NCBI GenBank assembly: GCA_008508345.1
Contig: QNGE01000881.1
Location: 7,727-71,726, forward strand
Source: Paragonimus westermani
Taxonomy: Eukaryota > Platyhelminthes > Trematoda > Plagiorchiida > Troglotrematidae
Direction: 5' to 3'
DNA: 64,000 nt
Part shown: positions 60,090 through 64,000 of the stretch, in pieces
Numbering within the stretch: the stretch's first letter is position 1
Layout of the letters: each line of letters opens with the position of its first letter
Position numbers and translations under genes: made by a program
The notes under the pieces: model-generated
Database searches by the model: none
What the model was told of the DNA's origin: nothing
What the model saw: only the letters and a program-made list of their open reading frames with translations

Positions 60090-60220
60090 TGGGATGGGTG
60101 GGTAACAGCTTCCAAATGCAACATTTCCAAGCTCCTGGTGTGGCTTCACAGCTCAGCTGGTGGAGCACTTGCCGCGTTTGGTTATACTGTTTCTGCCACT
60201 GGTCTGAATCTAGCCAAAGT
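60090..60220 (+). repeat. tRNA-like repeat, plus copy
   Basis: It contains AGCTCAGCTGGTGGAGCA (A box, about 60,150) and GGTCTGAATCT (B box, about 60,201), preceded by GGGTAACAGCTTCCAAATGC. It is inverted relative to the copy at 59,745, about 200 bp away. It is unlike the SINE family at 27,168, so it is a second tRNA-derived repeat. Confidence 0.6.
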
Positions 60221-63200
60221 CTCACCTAGGTCACAGTTCCTTCCTTTCCTACTGTCGCATCACGACCAAGAATGGTTAAGGTAAGGACACCGGACTGCAT
60301 ATTACAATGTGCACTTTATGCCTGACGACTGACAGCACCTCGCAGTATACCAAACGATAACAAAAGAACTTCAGTGTCATTCAGGTGAACGGGAGCAAGT
60401 TAAAATGAGTTGGGTTAGCATATAACCACAGATACGTGAGGAAGGACTCACCCTCTAGCTTGAAGTTGGAACGATGATTTTAACAGGACCACTTGATTGG
60501 AAAACACTTGGAAGAAAACCTCTCAACATTATTATGACACATTGTAAACACGGCTGGCTTTAGACGTGGCCGTTGACTTTACGGGCCGTTAAATATTTAT
60601 GCACCGAAGGTGTTGTTTCTGATCATAAAACGGGACTGTTTATAACCACCTGGTATAACCCATCTACTCCATAAACTTATGATATTAATTTCTGAAGATT
60701 ATTGCATATTTAGTAAACGTTTAACCTACAGGTAACTGAACTGTTACAAATTGTGAACCGGCACATTTGTAAAAATGTTGAAAATGTAGTCCTCATGAGG
60801 TATCGGAATATTCAGGGAAAGACTTGTGAAGTTTGTATATATTCTGCCTTCCCAAATTACCACCTAGAATTGCTGTTCTGCCATTGCCTGTAGTGTACGT
60901 AGGTACTTATTTTTCACAACTTTCTCAGCCTTATATCACTCCTTTATATCCAAGGTTGTCGAACTGACAGCAGTGCCAAACTCAGTGGCTATTCTCGCGG
61001 TACAGCCTGGAAAATTTCAAGCCCGCATTTAACTCTCCTGGTGAACAAGCGCAAATGTCTTTACCTCTGTTACGCCACACCAAATGGTTTCAACCTCACC
61101 GCATGTAGTTAAAATTTCACACTTCAACCCAAGTTTGAACTCCTAGAAATAAACCCAGGAAGTGCGTGAGCTCTGTGGAAGAGTTTGCTCAACTACTCCT
61201 CAGTGCTGTGCATTACAAGAAGCTTAAAACAGAGCGTCAGTGTATTGCTTGTAAGGTATGAGGGACCTTCATTCTAAACGGCTAGGACGGGTTTAGGAAC
61301 TTTGCATTGAATGGATACCACGGAGGGTAGGCAGAAATGCTAGCTGATATTTATGAGAGCAGCGAGCTTGTTGAGACAATACACAATGGACTTTAATGTA
61401 TCCTCTTATCCACAGTGAATACCGAAACATATCAAACTTTGGTGTCACAAACAAGGTTATCATTGCTGTATGGGTGGTGTGAGGTACGGAAGAATATGGG
61501 TACCACTCACCTATCCTCTCATGCTCTCACGTTTGTGTACTTGGAGATAATGGATTTCAACCCATCTGTTCGACAAGTGTTCGACTGACTATCGCGTTGC
61601 ACCTCATGCCTTTTGGAAGAGACATCGCACTAGGGGACTTACATTGTCATGCATTTTTCCGTGTATTAAAAGTCAGGGTACAACCGAACTATTTAGCCCC
61701 ATCTAATGTCTTAGGCAGAAGTGGCTCAAATTCACTTATGGATTACGTTTTCTGGAAGGTACTGCAACAGGATGGCTTATGCAATAGATGCGCATTTATG
61801 AAGACAACTGTTTACCCATGATACTCACATCTGGACTGTCCAATACACACGTGACCTTGATTGTGATAAGTATTAGATGACTACTCATACTGTTTGAGTT
61901 CAAGAAAAGAAGTGATAATCTCTCTCGTGACAAACATGTGTTTCTTTATTCCACAGGAAATCCGATAGAATCGATCAGCGTATACCTAAGTAGGACTAGG
62001 CCGAACCGGTAGTAAAGTTGACAGGGTTTGAATAAAGTGCGCAGCTAGCTAAGCCAAATTAATTGAAGACAGAATGAAGTGCAGTTGATCAGTGTTATAC
62101 TAAGTGAACTCTGTTAACGATTCATGTTCGAAAGGCTGTCTTCATGACTTTCAAACAAGTACGTTAGATTGTGCAACTTGTGATTTCTCTTACGTAATTC
62201 TGTTACCCCACAAGTCAAATCGGTCAAACGGACTTGATTAAACCGAGTAATAGCAACTGTTCAGATACCTCAAATAAGCAAAGTATAATCCCGTTCGTTA
62301 GTTCGCCACTTTAATGAGTAAATGTTTGTTAGAAAAACCGAAAGATTCTCTTCTCGGTATTGTTTCCCGATCAATGACTAGTTCATCATTAACGCACGAA
62401 CAAGTAGACAGACCTGAGATGGGTCACTTATTCAAACATCTGCTCTCCCTCATGTGTTAACGAACAGTGGGTATTTACGCTTCAGCTGTTGCGATTAGTC
62501 AGCATTGGCGTGATAATGTGGAATTGGTGATAAGCGCGTGTTTCTAAAAGTACAGTGAAAAAAAAACATTTTCGTGACTTCCGCCTGATCTATGTTCCAC
62601 TGTGATTAAGTTATGCATACGCAGGTGTTAATATAATGTATAACACTGGTGCAGTAAGCCGGGCAAATTAAGCCATTTTGTTTCCCCATGTGATTCTTGA
62701 AGAGATCTTAAGAAGGTTTCTTGAGACGCCTGAAATATTACGTCCCCAAGTTAATTAGCAGTAACCTAGACTACATTTTCTTCACAACCTTGGGTAGATT
62801 TAAACGCTCACCACTTGAGAAGTCCTATTGGGACAGATTATCTCCCAGGGAATTGATGAGTTTTATAAATCACAAACTGATGGATCATCAATCGTTGAAG
62901 CGCTGCATTTTATGAGGGAATATATCTTCGTCTAAATGTTTAACATCATGTCAATATCTGTATCTTGAAAAGAAGTGATTTGTCTCTAAATTCAAAAACC
63001 GTCAAATTTAAAGTGTTTCTTTCTTCCGATGTGGTGAAAAGAAACAGTAGCTGAATAAGCTTAGTGTGTTATCTTCAAAATATCATTGACTAAAAGACTT
63101 CACTTTGTTTGACCAACGAATGAGTCAGGAAGTGTATCCGTATTTTGTCGTATTTTGTCAATGTAAACGCAGTAACTCCACCTCATTCTGGGCATGAATA

Positions 63201-64000
63201 TCACGTCTAATCATGTATGTAAAAGTGGCCTTCGGAATATGTATAATGTCTCTGAGTCTGAGAGATGGATGTAACTCAGATTCCGCTTCGATTTGATACA
63301 AGACATCATCAACTGGTCAAAAGTAATCACAAGCAAAATGAATCACTGATTAACCCGGGCTCTCCCATCTTTCTGTGCTAATTCCTTCTCCGTTTACTGT
63401 GCAGTACTGCATTGTGTGGTTCAGTGTGTTACCACGGGCATGTTCCCAGATCAAATCGTAATGTTGCATAAAGGCTATTCAGGGGATTAAGGCATTTAAA
63501 ACACGCCAACGTGAGTCTAATCGTTCTTGAAAGAGTCTGTTCTTCAGGATTTGTTTTATTAATTTGTGGGCTGTAATCCACCTCTTAAGTTCAAGTATAG
63601 AGATGAAGCCGTTTTTCAATATGAAACATTTGTAGAACTAGTATTTGTGAGTTTTGAAGAATATTTTGCAGGATTTTACGCAGTAATATTTTTCTGGTGG
63701 CGTCGTGGCCACTGATCATGAGAATGCTGGCGCCTGAACCTGAGACAGCCATCACTACCATTGAGTATGGACAGACAAAGAACACCCTACCAGCCTGTGT
63801 TGCTAGTGTTGCAAAGTTCCATCATATACATGTGAGTGTGCTCTCGTTTGTAACGTGGCACCGAAAAAATTCACTATATTGTAAACTTAAATACTATTTT
63901 TCACACAGGACAACATAAATGTGAAATAATGGAATGTGATAATGTCATGCAGTTTTTATGGGGTTCAAAATGGAACTACATTGTGCTTAAAGTGGTGAAG
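60221..64000. other. No supported gene
   Basis: AT-rich DNA with weak candidates only. A frame at 62,724-62,915 (plus) reads as a basic peptide (GRFKRSPLEKSYWDRLSPRE), but it has no ATG and a stop five codons upstream. Confidence 0.4.

Noticed and set aside
1..64000. CRISPR array, bacterial operons or other prokaryotic systems
   Set aside because: No regularly spaced short repeats; spliced exons, SINEs and an LTR retrotransposon show eukaryotic DNA.

Overview
This is eukaryotic genomic DNA, made mostly of repeats with a few fragments of spliced genes. GT-AG introns of about 200 bp, tRNA-derived short interspersed repeats, a Ty3/gypsy-type LTR retrotransposon and a small cluster of CAP-superfamily (SCP/TAPS, venom-allergen-like, 'VAL') gene fragments point to an invertebrate. 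A parasitic flatworm is my best guess, by inference from the VAL family and the repeat content; the sequence alone does not settle the species. Five single-N characters (8106, 17428, 27903, 28571, 28838) look like contig joins, and each is followed by sequence that also occurs elsewhere in the window. Part of the repetitive architecture may therefore come from assembly.

Layout. 1-8,105: left arm of a large inverted duplication, with a direct repeat at its outer edge. 8,107-16,111: a repeat fragment, then mostly featureless DNA with two weak protein-like frames near 14.4-15.3 kb and a diverged SINE. 16,112-18,451: two almost identical 1,023-bp copies of the 3' end of a CAP/VAL gene on the minus strand. 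Each has three exons with intact splice sites and both CRISP signature motifs, but the 5' half of the gene was not found. 18,452-26,140: mostly featureless, with one minus-strand SINE and one decayed frame. 26,141-41,100: right arm of the inverted duplication. It is interrupted by a SINE hairpin, by exact contig-overlap repeats (27.6-29.5 kb), by a 6.1-kb insertion and by a 0.68-kb insertion. 41,101-64,000: apparently single-copy DNA with only weak exon candidates, a (GAT)n microsatellite and an inverted pair of tRNA-like repeats at 59.7-60.2 kb.

The best-supported features are the LTR retrotransposon (33,911-38,458) and the CAP/VAL exons. The retrotransposon has two 308-bp LTRs with 5 differences, a tRNA-His-like primer site, a CCHC Gag, protease, reverse transcriptase, RNase H, a D,D-35-E integrase with a GPY/F tail, and a purine tract. 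One frame break separates RNase H from integrase. It lies inside the last coding exon of a third, diverged VAL fragment, in the opposite orientation, and shows no target-site duplication. The two intact-looking VAL ends differ at seven positions over 1,023 bp. Five of these fall in 252 coding bases and all five change an amino acid.

I see no convincing new biological system. The observations most worth following are the amino-acid-changing divergence of the VAL pair, the retrotransposon-disrupted third VAL copy, and whether the large inverted duplication is real.
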